A stretch of DNA of 18,727 nucleotides from the NCBI RefSeq assembly GCF_938040115.1, contig NZ_CALHXD010000216.1:1-18727 (forward strand). The letters are read 5' to 3'. This DNA is from an uncultured Campylobacter sp. (lineage in GTDB: Bacteria > Campylobacterota > Campylobacteria > Campylobacterales > Campylobacteraceae). The position numbers and the translations under genes were made by a program. The notes under the pieces are model-generated. The model saw nothing but the letters and a program-made list of their open reading frames with translations, made no database searches and had not been told where the DNA came from. Shown here piece by piece: positions 14,818 to 18,727 of this stretch; the stretch's first letter is position 1; every line of letters begins with the position of its first letter.

Positions 14818-15950
14818 AAATTTTTAAAATCAATCCGCAAACTGATTTTAACGAGATTTGCGAGGTTATCCGTCCTAGCGACGAGGGGCGAAATTTGATG
14901 AAAAAAAAGTCGGCGATCAACTTTTTTTTGATTAAAGATTTACGCTCGCCGGCCGCAAACATCCTAAAACAAGACGCATTAAGCGTAGGCGCGGAGCTCG
15001 TGACTAACCGCGACGTTATCTTAAACGGCGCAAACTCGGCCGCGCTTCTCATGGCTACCGATGCGCAAGTTCTTGCGCTTGCCAAAAAAGAGGCTGCGCA
15101 GGATTTCGGACTAAAAAATTTGGCCAAATTTTTAAAATCTCCGTTTAAAAAACCGCAGCGCGCGCAGATAATGGGCGTCGTAAACGTAAATGAAGATAGC
15201 TTTAACGCCGCAAGCCGCGTGAACGAAAAAAGCGGCATAGCGCGTATCGAAGAGATGATCGAGCAGGGTGCGGAGTATATCGACGTGGGCGCAGTTAGCT
15301 CGCGGCCCGGTAGCAAATACGTCGGACGCGAGGTCGAATTTGCCAGGCTAGAAAAGATAGTAGCAGAAATTTACCGCTTAAATTTGCACGAAAAAGCGAT
15401 ATTTAGCCTAGATAGCTTTGATGCGTACTGCCTAGAGTACGCGCTAAATCACGGCTTTAAAATGATAAACGACATCACGGGCGACGTTAGTCTCTGCGCT
15501 CTAGCGGCGCGCTATGGCGCCACCTACTGCCTCATGCACATGCAAAACAACCCCGAAAATATGCAGGATAATCCGCATTACGATGATTTGCTCGGAGAGA
15601 TAGACGCGTTTTTCGAGGCTAAGATCGCTGCCGCGAATGAGCTTGGATGCCGCGATATCGTGCTGGACGTGGGTATCGGCTTTGGCAAGACGGCGGAGCA
15701 AAATATGATTTTGATAAAAAATTTGGAGCATTTTTTACGCTTCGGTTTACCGCTTTTAGCCGGTGCTAGCCGCAAATCGGTCATAAATTTTTATAGCCCC
15801 AGCGAGATCAAAGACCGCTTGCCCGGCAGCCTTTATCTGCATCTGGAGGCCTTTAGAAACGGCGCGCAGATCATCCGCACGCACGACGTGGCCGAGCATG
15901 CGCAGATGTTTAGGCTGGAAAACGCGATGAGAAAGCTCGCGGCGTGGTAA
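14814..15950 (+). CDS. folP: Dihydropteroate synthase FolP (long epsilonproteobacterial form)
   Basis: FolP joins p-aminobenzoate to dihydropterin pyrophosphate in folate synthesis and is the target of sulfonamides. The TIM-barrel part begins at about residue 115 with QIMGVVNVNEDSFNAAS (family: MNVTPDSFSDGG), then GAEYIDVGAVSSRPGSKYV around 152-170, MINDITGD, YCLMHMQNNPENMQ, VLDVGIGFGKT and LAGASRKSVI (the RK phosphate-binding site). At 378 residues it is about 100 longer than E. coli FolP because of an N-terminal extension, as in H. pylori. The extension has no motif I recognise. Start overlaps the holB stop as ATGA. Confidence 0.95.
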   Translation: MKIFKINPQTDFNEICEVIRPSDEGRNLMKKKSAINFFLIKDLRSPAANILKQDALSVGAELVTNRDVILNGANSAALLMATDAQVLALAKKEAAQDFGLKNLAKFLKSPFKKPQRAQIMGVVNVNEDSFNAASRVNEKSGIARIEEMIEQGAEYIDVGAVSSRPGSKYVGREVEFARLEKIVAEIYRLNLHEKAIFSLDSFDAYCLEYALNHGFKMINDITGDVSLCALAARYGATYCLMHMQNNPENMQDNPHYDDLLGEIDAFFEAKIAAANELGCRDIVLDVGIGFGKTAEQNMILIKNLEHFLRFGLPLLAGASRKSVINFYSPSEIKDRLPGSLYLHLEAFRNGAQIIRTHDVAEHAQMFRLENAMRKLAAW

Positions 15951-15965
15951 GCAAAGCAAATTTAA

Positions 15966-18727
<2,762 letters not shown>

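Overview
The window looks like chromosome of a Campylobacter. The gene block rppH-lysC-hobA-holB-folP-ligA-tlyA, facing away from hemW-tatB-tatC-queA, matches from memory the order in C. jejuni (about Cj0577-Cj0588), and H. pylori keeps nudH-lysC-hobA-holB-folP. The moderate GC content, the T-rich -10 regions and the very frequent hexamer AAATTT fit the C. showae / C. rectus / C. curvus / C. concisus group better than C. jejuni. The species assignment is inference.

Layout. At 3-281 (+) is the C-terminal end of a SUKH/SMI1-KNR4-like protein, followed by about 290 bases without a gene. A minus-strand block follows: a stand-alone VOC protein (571-999), then a co-directional series that is transcribed right to left as hemW, tatB, tatC, queA and an uncharacterised membrane protein. 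That last protein reads like a degenerate histidine-kinase ATPase domain fused to a degenerate receiver domain. From about 5663 to 10984 there is a lineage-variable insert relative to C. jejuni: an unknown exported protein, then an iron-uptake module. The module has a PchR-like AraC regulator (-), a divergent intergenic region with a near-perfect Fur box, a TonB-dependent receptor (+) and a four-helix PepSY membrane protein (+). A low-complexity protein of unknown function (11025-11783) follows.

From 11988 to the right edge everything is on the plus strand and tightly packed, with TAATG and ATGA stop/start overlaps: rppH (mRNA 5'-end processing), lysC (first step of the aspartate pathway), hobA (DnaA partner), holB (clamp-loader delta'), folP (folate synthesis), ligA (NAD+ DNA ligase) and tlyA (rRNA methyltransferase, cut by the edge). 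lysC carries an internal ATG with a good Shine-Dalgarno at the exact place where other bacteria start a separate ACT-only beta subunit.

The most unusual signals are: (1) AAATTT occurs about 145 times by hand count against roughly 7-10 expected, in all reading frames and between genes; it is a form of RAATTY, the site whose methylation marks DNA for uptake in C. jejuni. (2) Two large in-frame insertions in TlyA are especially dense in this hexamer. (3) A pseudo-kinase/pseudo-receiver protein sits in the tat-queA operon. (4) lysC has a probable second product.
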